This document shows positions 25,159 through 33,343 of a DNA stretch of 64,000 bases, one piece after another. The notes under the pieces were generated by a model. That model did not search any database. It was given only the letters and a program-made list of their open reading frames with translations, and was not told the origin of the DNA. A program made the translations under genes and the position numbers. Source of the DNA: Flavobacteriales bacterium (GTDB taxonomy: Bacteria > Bacteroidota > Bacteroidia > Flavobacteriales_E > Vicingaceae); contig JACJZB010000003.1 of NCBI GenBank assembly GCA_020635815.1, positions 372,001 through 436,000 of the forward strand. Direction: 5' to 3'. The first letter of the stretch is position 1. Every line of letters starts with the position of its first letter.

Positions 25159-27537
25159 TTAAGCGCTAAATTTTTTAGAAATTTTTTTCCAAAAAGAAGG
25201 TTTTCTTTTGTCTTCATCATAATACCCGTACCCGTACCCGTATCCATATCCGTATCCATACCCGTATCCATATCCAAACTTTTTTCGAGTAATATCGTTG
25301 ATAATAATGCCTAAATGAGGAATTGATTTGCTTTCAAAATGTTCATTGATTAATCTAAGGTGTGATTTATTGGTATAGTTTTGTCTAACCATGTATAAGT
25401 TTACATCTGCATATTTAGCAAGCATTAATGCGTCGGAAACTAAACCAGTTGGGGGAGTATCAATAACAATCACCTCATAAATGGTTTTTAAGTAATTAAT
25501 TAAGTTTTCCATTTCTTCACTTGCTAGTAATTCCGACGGATTAGGAGGAATTGGACCCGAGGTAATTAAATCTAAATTATCGTACTTTGTTTGTTGAATA
25601 ATTTCGGTCATTGTTTTGTTATGGGCTAAATAATTCGTTAACCCCATTGAATTGTTAAATCCAAAGTCATCAAATATTTTAGGTTTACGTAAATCAGCCC
25701 CTATTAAAACAGTCTTTTTACCCAGTAGCGAGTAACTAGTAGCCAAATTCATCGAACAAAATGTTTTTCCCTCTCCGCTAATTGAAGATGAAAGTAAAAT
25801 ACAAATCGTTTCTTTTCCTTTTACCAAGTAGGAGATATTTGCTCTAATCGTTCTAAATGATTCGGAAATAACCGATTTAGGTTTATCATATAAAACCAAG
25901 TTGCTTTCATTTTCATTGTGCCCAATTTCACCCACTATAGGTATTCTTGTATATTTTTCCAATTCAAATCGACTAACAATTTTGTTGTTTAATAAATCTA
26001 AAATTAAAATGACACCTAATGCAAATAGAAGACTGATTAAGAGATATTTGGTGTAAATGTCTTTAGCATTGGCACCTACATAATACGACCTGTATTCTGA
26101 AGCATTATCTAGAACACGTGCTTTTGGAATACTAGATGCTTTTGCAATACCTGCTTCTGATCGTTTTTGAAGCAGGTAGGTGTACATTTGATTATTTACG
26201 GTATAATCACGTTGTAAAATCACATAATTACGTTCGTTTTCTGGTAAATAATCTAATTTGCTTTCTAAAAAATTAATTTGTGTTTGAACAATTTTTATAT
26301 CATTAGTTACTTTTTGGTTCATTGAAGTTAAATTGTTTTTTAACAACTGTTTTTGAACGTTAATTTCTTTATTGATTTGAGACCATCTATCACTGTTGTT
26401 GGTAACAGCGTATTTTAATGCTTCTTTTTCCGAATATTTACTTATTAAACTGTTCATCATATTAAATAACGAACTACCACTATGTATGAAATAAGGAACA
26501 ACAAGGCCTTCAGCATCATCATTATTATCAATATATTTAATAGTTTGTATGTAAAAAGTTTGAGAAAATTCTAATTCCAGTTTCTGTTTTTCTAGCTCAG
26601 TGAGTTGAGGAATTACACTTTCTCCGTTTACATCAATTCTAAAATTATTTGATTGGTCTTTAAACAACTTTAATCGCATTTCTGATTGAACCAATGAATC
26701 ATAAACAGCATCCAATTGCCCATCAACAAACTCAATTGTTTTAGTAGCTATTTTATTTCCTTCATCGAGCCCATATTGAATATACGTCTTAGCTATAGTG
26801 TTTAAAACATCAATTTCTTTCTTGATAGTTTTACCACTTAATTTTAAAATTAAAATAGAGCTTTCCTTATTCTCAACATCGATAAAAATTTTATCTTGGT
26901 ATAATTTGGCTAAATAATCAATAGCGTTGATGTAAAACGCATAGTCTTTATCATTTAGTTTTGGGTTATAATAGTCCGTAAGTATCACTCTTATTTTGAA
27001 TCCATCCAAATCAATAGGTTTATTATACCTATGTTTTGTACTGTTTTTAATGTCGAAATCCTTTTCTGTTGAAGAGATATAAAAAAAATCTTTTTGTAAC
27101 TTTATAAAGTATTGTTTGGAGAAAACACCAGGATTATCAGTGTCAATTATTATCTTAAAAGGAGCATTCTTGTATAACTCGGTTGTTTTTATTTGACCAA
27201 TATCTAAGTAAGAAACACGAAGTTCAGGAATCTCTTCTACAACTTGTTTCATTAAAGAAAACGACTTTATAATTCCAATTTCATTAATTAACCGATTCCT
27301 AGAACTCACCAATTCCATTCCAGGTAAAAAATATTCTTGCCCCCATGATGAGTATTCATCTTTAACTAACACACGAGAATCAACACTGTATTTAGGCTCT
27401 AAATAACGTACTTTATAAAAAGACAAAACATAGCCTATAGTTAACCCAATAATAATAATGTACCAGTAATTTAATGCAACTAAAAAATACCTTTTTACAA
27501 TGTCAAAATCTATTTGATTGGTATTGGATTTATTCAT
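25159..27537 (-). CDS. Wzc-like polysaccharide co-polymerase / tyrosine autokinase with Gly-Tyr tail
   Basis: A 792-residue Wzc-like protein. It has an N-terminal transmembrane helix (YWYIIIIGLTIGYVLSF), a long periplasmic Wzz/GNVR coiled-coil region, a second helix (YLLISLLFALGVILIL) and a cytoplasmic BY-kinase domain. In that domain the Walker A motif SISGEGKT lies near residue 585, Walker A-prime is VLIGADLRKP, and Walker B is VIVIDTPPTG. It controls chain length and export through cyclic phosphorylation of a C-terminal Tyr cluster. That cluster is a perfect nine-fold Gly-Tyr repeat (residues 755-772) plus Tyr773, followed by YDEDKRKPSFWKK and a basic end. It is the first gene of the operon, 125 bases from the divergent exosortase gene, with a TACATTTG element upstream. 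No Wza partner is seen here. Confidence 0.95.
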   Translation of the reverse strand: MNKSNTNQIDFDIVKRYFLVALNYWYIIIIGLTIGYVLSFYKVRYLEPKYSVDSRVLVKDEYSSWGQEYFLPGMELVSSRNRLINEIGIIKSFSLMKQVVEEIPELRVSYLDIGQIKTTELYKNAPFKIIIDTDNPGVFSKQYFIKLQKDFFYISSTEKDFDIKNSTKHRYNKPIDLDGFKIRVILTDYYNPKLNDKDYAFYINAIDYLAKLYQDKIFIDVENKESSILILKLSGKTIKKEIDVLNTIAKTYIQYGLDEGNKIATKTIEFVDGQLDAVYDSLVQSEMRLKLFKDQSNNFRIDVNGESVIPQLTELEKQKLELEFSQTFYIQTIKYIDNNDDAEGLVVPYFIHSGSSLFNMMNSLISKYSEKEALKYAVTNNSDRWSQINKEINVQKQLLKNNLTSMNQKVTNDIKIVQTQINFLESKLDYLPENERNYVILQRDYTVNNQMYTYLLQKRSEAGIAKASSIPKARVLDNASEYRSYYVGANAKDIYTKYLLISLLFALGVILILDLLNNKIVSRFELEKYTRIPIVGEIGHNENESNLVLYDKPKSVISESFRTIRANISYLVKGKETICILLSSSISGEGKTFCSMNLATSYSLLGKKTVLIGADLRKPKIFDDFGFNNSMGLTNYLAHNKTMTEIIQQTKYDNLDLITSGPIPPNPSELLASEEMENLINYLKTIYEVIVIDTPPTGLVSDALMLAKYADVNLYMVRQNYTNKSHLRLINEHFESKSIPHLGIIINDITRKKFGYGYGYGYGYGYGYGYGYYDEDKRKPSFWKKISKKFSA
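25222..25275 (-). repeat. Hexanucleotide tandem repeat coding for (Gly-Tyr)9
   Basis: Nine six-base units, 54 bases, on the minus strand read GG(A/G)TA(T/C). The units differ at both synonymous third positions, so the DNA is less regular than the peptide. Slippage by one unit would add or remove one Tyr without a frameshift. Confidence 0.95.
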
Positions 27538-27559
27538 TATTTGTTCTATAAATTTTGTT

Positions 27560-27567
27560 CAAATGTA
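27560..27567 (-). promoter_or_regulatory. Candidate -7 promoter element for the polysaccharide operon
   Basis: Minus-strand TACATTTG matches TAnnTTTG, 22 bases before the kinase ATG. No good -33 TTG is seen at the normal distance. It is the probable start of the long transcript that begins with wzc and wzx. Confidence 0.5.
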
Positions 27568-27662
27568 ATTGAATTCTTTAAAAAAGAAGAATATAAAATT
27601 AGTTCATTTCACCTTAGTCCCCGATTTGTTTTTTAATTTAGCAAAAACTTAAAACGATTGAA

Positions 27663-28184
27663 ATGCTTGAATGGTTTAAATCGGACAAAAAAAAAATATT
27701 TCTAATCACTTTTTTTATAAAGGGGTTGTTGATGTATATTTTTTGGGTATTGTTTTACGATAATTGGCTGATTAATACTCAGCTAATTAATTCTGGGTTA
27801 ATTAATCACTTGGTTAAAACAAATGCTGCATTATTAAATTTTTTTGGATTTACCTTTTTTGAATATGATCAAACCATAGGTATAGATGGCTCACATGGTG
27901 TTTTTATTGGCGACCCGTGCAATGGACTTAGTTTGTTTGCACTTTTTGCTGGATTTGTTATTGCCTTTACCGGTAAAATAAAATATAAGCTACCATTTAT
28001 TGCAGTTGGCTTACTTATTATTCATTCGTTAAATATTGCCAGAATATTTACACTTACTTTACTTGCCAAATTTTATCCAGATACTTTAGACTTTAATCAC
28101 AAATACACCTTTACCTATCTAATCTATAGTGTTATTTTTGTAATGTGGATGGTATGGGTTAAAAAATATGCTCAAAAAAAATAA
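27663..28184 (+). CDS. Exosortase/archaeosortase family protein (probably XrtX type)
   Basis: A 173-residue integral membrane protein, short for exosortases, with about five helices. The catalytic set is complete: Cys86 in IGDPCNGLSLF, Arg127 in HSLNIARIF and His146 in FNHKYTF. Exosortases are transpeptidase-like membrane enzymes that cut a C-terminal tail (short motif, transmembrane helix, basic end) from secreted proteins, and they typically co-occur with exopolysaccharide genes. Here the gene is divergent from the wzc-like gene, 125 bases away, and overlaps a small membrane protein gene by 17 bases. A protein with a suitable tail (PLDGG, helix, basic end) is encoded at 32425-32676. I believe the subfamily is the one called exosortase X, by memory of that gene pair, but this needs a profile search. 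Confidence 0.88.
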   Translation: MLEWFKSDKKKIFLITFFIKGLLMYIFWVLFYDNWLINTQLINSGLINHLVKTNAALLNFFGFTFFEYDQTIGIDGSHGVFIGDPCNGLSLFALFAGFVIAFTGKIKYKLPFIAVGLLIIHSLNIARIFTLTLLAKFYPDTLDFNHKYTFTYLIYSVIFVMWMVWVKKYAQKK

Positions 28185-28635
28185 TATAATGTTATTAGTG
28201 GTAGCTTGTTTATCACTGTTTAGTTTGTCTTATTTTAGAGAAAGCTATTTTCTTACATTAAATAGTGTTGTTCAAGGTCAGCTTAAATCAAATTCACACA
28301 TTGATTTTTTATATTCTTTTTTCAAAACAATTGATATAAATAAATTGTACATCCATAAATGGACTTCTACTGTTTTTTTTTCATTAATATTTATAGGTTT
28401 TACCTTGTATTTCCTTTATAAATATTTTTTAAACATTCACTATGTTAAAATAGTTGGTTACCTGTACTTAGTGGTAATTTTAGTTGTCTCTATTGTCGGT
28501 TTAATATCATATTGGTTAGGTCTATTTAATCAATGGTATTTTATTCTTCGATTTATAGCAGGGATTGTGCAATCACCATTGGTATTCTTCTTTTTTATTC
28601 CATTGTTTAGCTTTGTAAACATGATAAAGGAATAA
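28168..28635 (+). CDS. Exosortase-associated membrane protein
   Basis: A 155-residue protein with four hydrophobic segments (about residues 7-24, 66-88, 92-116 and 122-150). It has SYFRESYFLTLN near the N-terminus and FILRFIAGIVQSPLVFFF near the end; Arg128 and Gln134-Ser135 are polar residues within the last hydrophobic region. It begins 17 bases inside the exosortase gene, so production of the two is coupled. I recall similar proteins being called XrtX-associated membrane protein, always beside a short exosortase, but no function is known for them. It may stabilise or guide the exosortase, or take part in attaching the product. There are no other recognisable domains. Confidence 0.72.
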   Translation: MLKKNNIMLLVVACLSLFSLSYFRESYFLTLNSVVQGQLKSNSHIDFLYSFFKTIDINKLYIHKWTSTVFFSLIFIGFTLYFLYKYFLNIHYVKIVGYLYLVVILVVSIVGLISYWLGLFNQWYFILRFIAGIVQSPLVFFFFIPLFSFVNMIKE

Positions 28636-28815
28636 TTGTTGTTACTTTATTCTTCATTTAATATTTATAAAAATCAATTGGTGAAATGAGTCAAATTTAA
28701 AGCACTAAGTATTTTTACTCAATTTAATGGCTTATTTACTGAAATAAAGAAAATGATACAACCTTTTGGTGTTTAACTTCGTATTCACTAAACAAAAAAC
28801 CAAACAATTATTGCT

Positions 28816-28823
28816 TATATTTG
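28816..28823 (+). promoter_or_regulatory. -7 promoter element of the T9SS/PKD protein gene
   Basis: TATATTTG, an exact TAnnTTTG, 21 bases before the ATG at 28845. An in-frame TTG at 28821 falls inside the element, so it cannot be the start codon. Confidence 0.65.
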
Positions 28824-28844
28824 AACCATAAAATTATTATTACC

Positions 28845-31800
28845 ATGAAAAAAGCTATATCTACTATTTTAGCAAGTTTTATAACACTTGCTACTCTTTT
28901 TGCTCAATCTCCAGGAGGTGTTTCATCAAGTGGGTCCACTCAATTTTGGTTCGCTGCAGATAAATTAAGTTTATCTAACAATTCGCCGGTAGTTACGTGG
29001 ACTGATGCATCCGGAAAAGGAAACAATGCTACTACTTTTGCTCCTAATAATAGGCCTATTTATAAAACAAGTCAAATAAATGGTAAACCTAGCGTGGTGT
29101 TTGATGGTGTTAACGATTATTTTAGAACGTCTGCTATCCCTGCTTTAAATGTGGGGACTTTGTCTTATTTTATTGTTTTTGATGGTAGTGTAGTAACAAC
29201 AACTGGAGTGTTATTAGCTGGCAAGTATGATAGCCATAATCAGTTTTTAATGAGTTATGCAGGTGGGGCTAATATTAAGTCGTGGATAATTAAGTTGCCA
29301 AACACCACAGTAGCTTCTACTGTAGCAAAAAATGCTGTATACCAAATGTTGAGTAATACTTGGACTTCGGCAACAGGTGTTGTAAATCACTTTAGGGATG
29401 GTGTTTCTTATGGTAATCCTACTGGTGCAACGAGTGTTCCAGTTACTAACAATTATTTTTCTATTGGTGTTAATCCTGCCTCAAATAATTTGCCTTTTAA
29501 AGGAGGTATTGCTGAAGTTATCATGTATTCTTCCAAATTAAATTCAGCAGAACGAATTATTATTGAAAATTATTTGGCAGCTAAATACAATTTAACAACC
29601 GCCAATGATTTTTATGCCTTTGAAACTACTCATGGGAATGAATTGATTGGTATAGGTCAAGAGTCGGATGGAAGTAATGCTTCAGCTATTAATACTACAA
29701 CAACCATACAGTTGAGTAATATGTCAACTCCAGGAAATGGTGATTATGTTATGGTAGGAGATAATGGCACAAGTTTATTGCCTGCAAACACTGTGGATGT
29801 ACCTGCCGCTGGTTGGGCAAGATATGGAAAGGTTTGGAGGTCAGATATCACTAATACTCCTGGAACAGTAACTGTAACATTTGATGTATCTACGTATTCA
29901 TTGGGTTTTACAACAGGATATCAGTTGTTAGTTGATGGTGATGGTGTTTTTGCAACTGGAGCAACCCAATATGCTGGAGTATATGATTTACCAACTCAAA
30001 CAGTAACTTTTACAGGAGTGACTTTAGCTGATGGTAATTATTTAACCCTAGCAAATAATAACCTTAACATTGAAAGTACAGGAATAACAACAGATTGGCA
30101 TACAACAACTACTTGGAATTGTGGTTGTATACCAGGCATAGGTTCAAAAGTAGAGGTTAAAGTTGGTCATACTGTTAATATAAATAGTGCTACAGCAAAA
30201 GCGGGAAATCTTACAATAAATGGAACATTGGCTATTACTGCCAACGATTCACTTTTTTTAGATGGGAACTTGGTTAATAATTCAACTTTCAATATTGGAA
30301 CAGGTTCAATAGTTTTTAACTCTTCATCTATACCTCAAACCATTACGGGATCTCATGCGTTTTATAATTTAACTGTTGACAATTCAAGTACAGTAACAAT
30401 ACTTTCAGGAGCATCTACCATACAAGGGTTCTTAGATGTAAAAACTGGTAGTTTTGCTACTAATAATGCTGTTACCATGCTTTCAAATGCAACAGGATCA
30501 GGTGCATTTAAAAATCCAAGCGCTGGTTCAATTGTGGGAGATTTAACTGTTCAAAGGTATTTAAATGAAGGTGAATCATGGTATTTATTGGCATCACCAC
30601 TTACAAATTCTACTTTAGAAGATTGGAATGGTGAATTTGAAATGCAAGGATTTCCAGGTACGGAATGGCCAACAGCACCAAATGCTTCGGTGTATTACTA
30701 TGATGAAACAGCATTAGTGACATCTTATTATGATGGATATAAAATTCCTACAAATACTTCTAATATTGCTACAAATACTGTTGGTTGGGAGGCGTATATA
30801 GGTAATGATTCTTACGGAGCTATTCCAAAAACCATTAATGCAACTGGAACTCCTAGATTAGGTAATGGTATTGTAATTAATGGTACAACTTCGGGAGCAT
30901 TGGGTGATCCATCATTAGATGGTTGGAATTTAGTGGGTAATCCTTATCAATCTCCTGTATTATTTCTAAATGTTGCAAAAAGTGCAAATTTTGATGTTGC
31001 ATATCGTAAGAAAGCCAGCGGGGCATCTCAGGCTATAAATTTTACAGATATAATATCTCCAGGAGAGGCTATATGGTTGCATTGTGTTGGAGGGCCATGT
31101 TCTCTTACCTTTGATGCAAATGACGTAAACAGCACCAACATAGATAATTATAACCTAAGAGCAGCTCATTCTTCAGATAATTTAATTGTTAAACTAAATT
31201 ATGATAATGAATATGATGAGGTTGAAATTGATTTTAATGAATTAGCTACTGATAATTATGATCGAGGATTAGATGCTTATAAACTGAATAATAGTTTTAA
31301 ACATAAACCAAATTTAGCTATAGTTAATAACCAAAACCATAATCTAAATAAAGCAGTTTTTAATACTGATTTTAATAATTCTATTCCATTAAGAGTTTAT
31401 ACAACAAATCCATCTGGAGAAGATAAAAAATATTCATTATCTTTTGAGAATATAGCTAATGTCTTAGGAAGAAATAAGCGTATTGTTTTAGAGGATAGAC
31501 AGTTAAATACTTTTACAGAATTAACTTCGGATGTTAGTGTTGATTTTAAAATGAATGATACAGAGAAAACACCTCGATTTTATTTAAACATTACAACTCC
31601 TTTAGCAATATTAAAACAAAATATAACATGTTTTGGAGCTAATAATGGAAAAATTGATGTAGTAACCACTGATGTTAAAAAAATTACAGTTTCTGAGGCA
31701 GTTACTAATTCTAAAAAAACTATTCTTCCATCACAAGGTGTTAGTTCAATAACGGGATTGGCTCCGGGTAAATATAAAATTGTTGCAGAAACAAATCAAT

Positions 31801-32396
31801 TTGGTCTGGTATCTGATTATATTACTATCGAAGAGCCATTGAATGTTCAGTCGGAGTTTGTAACAATTAATACAGAGGAAATTTTAAATGGAGCTTCATT
31901 ATCATCAAGTTCTGAGGTTTTACAAGTAAAACAAAATCAAAGAATAGAGTTTAAAAACTTATCAGCTAATAGTGATAAGTATATTTGGGATTTTGGTGAT
32001 GGAATAACTTCAAATCTAGTTAATCCTGAACATGTTTATTTTAAACCAGGGTCATATACAGTAACATTGAAATCAACGAATGGTAATTGTTCATCAATAA
32101 GTGGTAAAACTATAAATGTTGAAGAAAAAATATTGTTAGCTGAATCCAACCTTTTAGAAGAGGTAAACGTTATTACTAACAAGAACAATATTTTTGTTTA
32201 TATGAATAATAATAACAATATTGATAATGTGAAATTTGAAGTGTTGAATGCTGTTGGTCAGGTTGTTTATTCATCTACAAAAACATTGAATAATAACCAC
32301 ATAGAAAATATCTATATGAATGAGGCTTCAGGTTTATATTTTATAAATATTCAAGGTTTTGGTTATTCAAAAACAAAAAAAATAGTTCTTAATTAA
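28845..32396 (+). CDS. Large secreted T9SS cargo with LamG-like, PKD and sorting domains
   Basis: Taken from ATG 28845, the protein has 1183 residues. An Sec signal peptide (MKKAISTILASFITLATLFA, cut after FAQ) is followed by a concanavalin A/LamG-like domain (FWFAADKLSLSNNSP, VTWTDASGKGN, VVFDGVNDYF; about residues 30-240). A beta-rich segment begins with HGNELIGIGQESDGSN, and a region starts with QRYLNEGESWYLLASPL, common in Bacteroidota surface proteins. Near residue 1045-1095 is a PKD domain (YIWDFGDGITSNLVNPEHVY). The end is a type A T9SS sorting domain (FEVLNAVGQVVYSS, GLYFINIQG, ending KKIVLN). It would be passed through the outer membrane by T9SS and anchored or released. It lies between the exosortase pair and its probable substrate, so it may be a surface partner of the polysaccharide. 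Confidence 0.88.
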   Translation: MKKAISTILASFITLATLFAQSPGGVSSSGSTQFWFAADKLSLSNNSPVVTWTDASGKGNNATTFAPNNRPIYKTSQINGKPSVVFDGVNDYFRTSAIPALNVGTLSYFIVFDGSVVTTTGVLLAGKYDSHNQFLMSYAGGANIKSWIIKLPNTTVASTVAKNAVYQMLSNTWTSATGVVNHFRDGVSYGNPTGATSVPVTNNYFSIGVNPASNNLPFKGGIAEVIMYSSKLNSAERIIIENYLAAKYNLTTANDFYAFETTHGNELIGIGQESDGSNASAINTTTTIQLSNMSTPGNGDYVMVGDNGTSLLPANTVDVPAAGWARYGKVWRSDITNTPGTVTVTFDVSTYSLGFTTGYQLLVDGDGVFATGATQYAGVYDLPTQTVTFTGVTLADGNYLTLANNNLNIESTGITTDWHTTTTWNCGCIPGIGSKVEVKVGHTVNINSATAKAGNLTINGTLAITANDSLFLDGNLVNNSTFNIGTGSIVFNSSSIPQTITGSHAFYNLTVDNSSTVTILSGASTIQGFLDVKTGSFATNNAVTMLSNATGSGAFKNPSAGSIVGDLTVQRYLNEGESWYLLASPLTNSTLEDWNGEFEMQGFPGTEWPTAPNASVYYYDETALVTSYYDGYKIPTNTSNIATNTVGWEAYIGNDSYGAIPKTINATGTPRLGNGIVINGTTSGALGDPSLDGWNLVGNPYQSPVLFLNVAKSANFDVAYRKKASGASQAINFTDIISPGEAIWLHCVGGPCSLTFDANDVNSTNIDNYNLRAAHSSDNLIVKLNYDNEYDEVEIDFNELATDNYDRGLDAYKLNNSFKHKPNLAIVNNQNHNLNKAVFNTDFNNSIPLRVYTTNPSGEDKKYSLSFENIANVLGRNKRIVLEDRQLNTFTELTSDVSVDFKMNDTEKTPRFYLNITTPLAILKQNITCFGANNGKIDVVTTDVKKITVSEAVTNSKKTILPSQGVSSITGLAPGKYKIVAETNQFGLVSDYITIEEPLNVQSEFVTINTEEILNGASLSSSSEVLQVKQNQRIEFKNLSANSDKYIWDFGDGITSNLVNPEHVYFKPGSYTVTLKSTNGNCSSISGKTINVEEKILLAESNLLEEVNVITNKNNIFVYMNNNNNIDNVKFEVLNAVGQVVYSSTKTLNNNHIENIYMNEASGLYFINIQGFGYSKTKKIVLN

Positions 32397-32404
32397 AAAA
32401 AAAT

Positions 32405-32413
32405 TATATTTGC
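32405..32413 (+). promoter_or_regulatory. -7 promoter element of the small PLDGG-tail protein gene
   Basis: TATATTTGC, a perfect TAnnTTTGC, begins 8 bases after the stop of the previous gene and lies 11 bases before the ATG at 32425. The mRNA leader would be only a few bases. A TTG at 32410 lies inside the element and is not a start. Confidence 0.7.
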
Positions 32414-32424
32414 AACAATTAAGA

Positions 32425-32676
32425 ATGAAAGAAGTTAAAAAATACATCAAGCCTGTAGCGTTATTATTTTTTTTAGTAGTAACATTTAATTTAGACATTC
32501 TTGCTGGTGGTCCTCCGGGTCCTCCTGGTGGAGGTGGAGGTGGACCTCCTGGAGGTTGTTGGCCTCCTTCGGCTTGTATTCCATTAGATGGAGGAATTAG
32601 TTTTCTTCTCTTAGCAGGGGTAGCCTATGGTGGGAAAAAAATTTACGATACATCAAAAAAAGAAAAGGCTGAATAA
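32425..32676 (+). CDS. Small Gly/Pro-rich protein with exosortase-type C-terminal sorting tail (PID-CTERM-like)
   Basis: An 83-residue precursor in three parts. Residues 1-23 or so are a signal peptide (KKYIKPVALLFFLVVTFNLDILA). About 26 residues of Gly and Pro follow, with GPPG and a run of six Gly, then GGCWPPSAC. The end is IPLDGG, a hydrophobic helix (ISFLLLAGVAYGG) and a basic tail (KKIYDTSKKEK). The last part has the architecture of exosortase sorting signals and matches what I remember as the PID-CTERM signal of Bacteroidota, with Leu in place of Ile. After both cuts, only 25-30 residues with two Cys would remain. It has its own promoter, and a terminator hairpin covers its stop codon. 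The likely processing enzyme is the exosortase at 27663-28184; that pairing is inferred. Confidence 0.85.
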   Translation: MKEVKKYIKPVALLFFLVVTFNLDILAGGPPGPPGGGGGGPPGGCWPPSACIPLDGGISFLLLAGVAYGGKKIYDTSKKEKAE

Positions 32677-32693
32677 TTCAGCCTTTTTCTTTT
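32663..32693 (+). terminator. Rho-independent terminator overlapping the stop codon
   Basis: AAAAGGCTGAA (32663-32673), loop TAA, TTCAGCCTTTT (32677-32687) then more T. The loop is exactly the stop codon of the small sorting-tail gene, and the left arm codes for its last four residues. The 11-base stem is perfect. Confidence 0.9.
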
Positions 32694-32698
32694 AACCT

Positions 32699-32706
32699 TA
32701 TTTTTG
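32699..32706 (+). promoter_or_regulatory. -7 promoter element of the HisH2-type gene
   Basis: TATTTTTG matches TAnnTTTG and ends 4 bases before the ATG at 32711, so the transcript would be leaderless or nearly so. It directly follows the terminator at 32663-32693. Confidence 0.55.
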
Positions 32707-32710
32707 TTGT

Positions 32711-33325
32711 ATGATTACAATCATCGATTACAATGCTGGAAACATCAAATCAATTCAGAATATGCTGAAGAGGATTGGTGTTAAATCGTGTATTAGCTCA
32801 AAACCTTCTGAAATTGAAACAGCCGAAAAGTTGATTTTACCAGGAGTTGGTCATTTTGATTACGGTATGATGAATTTAAAACAATCAGGTTTGGTGGATG
32901 TGCTTAATAAAAAAGTAGTTGATGAAAAAACTCCTTTATTGGGTATTTGTTTAGGTGCACAATTGTTAGGTAATGGAAGCGAAGAAGGAAATGAAAAAGG
33001 GTTGGGTTGGATAGATATGGATGTGGTGAAATTTGATAAATCGAAGCTTTCTGAAAACTTGAAAATTCCTCACATGAGCTGGAACGAAATCAACATAAAA
33101 AAAGAATCTAAGTTGCTAGAAGGACTAGATAATGATGCAAGATTTTATTTTGTACATTCTTACCACATGAAGTGTAACGATGAAATGAATGTTTTAACCA
33201 ATACAAGTTATGGTTATGAATTTACTTCGGCAGTAGAAAAAGAAAATATTTTTGGGGTACAATTTCATCCTGAAAAAAGCCATAAGTTTGGGATGAGGTT
33301 GCTGGAGAATTTTATGTCAATTTGA
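32711..33325 (+). CDS. HisH-like glutamine amidotransferase for sugar amidination (HisH2/WbuY type)
   Basis: A 204-residue class I glutaminase with the full triad: Cys80 in GICLGAQLLG, His186 and Glu188 in VQFHPEKSH. It begins ITIIDYNAGNIKSIQNML, the same as HisH. It would free ammonia from glutamine and hand it to the HisF-like partner 58 bases downstream. No other histidine genes are nearby, the partner lacks a histidine-pathway catalytic Asp, and a WbpG/PseA-like amidotransferase is encoded in the same locus at 14131-15255. The role in polysaccharide modification is therefore much more likely than histidine synthesis. A TAnnTTTG element 5-12 bases before the ATG suggests a leaderless mRNA. 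Confidence 0.9.
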   Translation: MITIIDYNAGNIKSIQNMLKRIGVKSCISSKPSEIETAEKLILPGVGHFDYGMMNLKQSGLVDVLNKKVVDEKTPLLGICLGAQLLGNGSEEGNEKGLGWIDMDVVKFDKSKLSENLKIPHMSWNEINIKKESKLLEGLDNDARFYFVHSYHMKCNDEMNVLTNTSYGYEFTSAVEKENIFGVQFHPEKSHKFGMRLLENFMSI

Positions 33326-33343
33326 AAATGATACCAAACCAAA

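Noticed and set aside
25222..25275. Possible CRISPR or regulatory repeat array
   Set aside because: Units are six bases, in frame, and code for Gly-Tyr in the kinase tail; there are no spacers.
27663..28635. One long membrane protein split by frameshift
   Set aside because: Each frame has a complete fold and start; the 17-base overlap is a normal coupling, and the second is a separate known partner type by memory.
28821..28844. TTG start for the large T9SS/PKD protein
   Set aside because: The TTG lies inside the TATATTTG promoter element, and the ATG at 28845 begins a clean signal peptide.
32410..32424. TTG start for the small sorting-tail protein
   Set aside because: The TTG is inside the TATATTTGC element; the ATG at 32425 is a better start.
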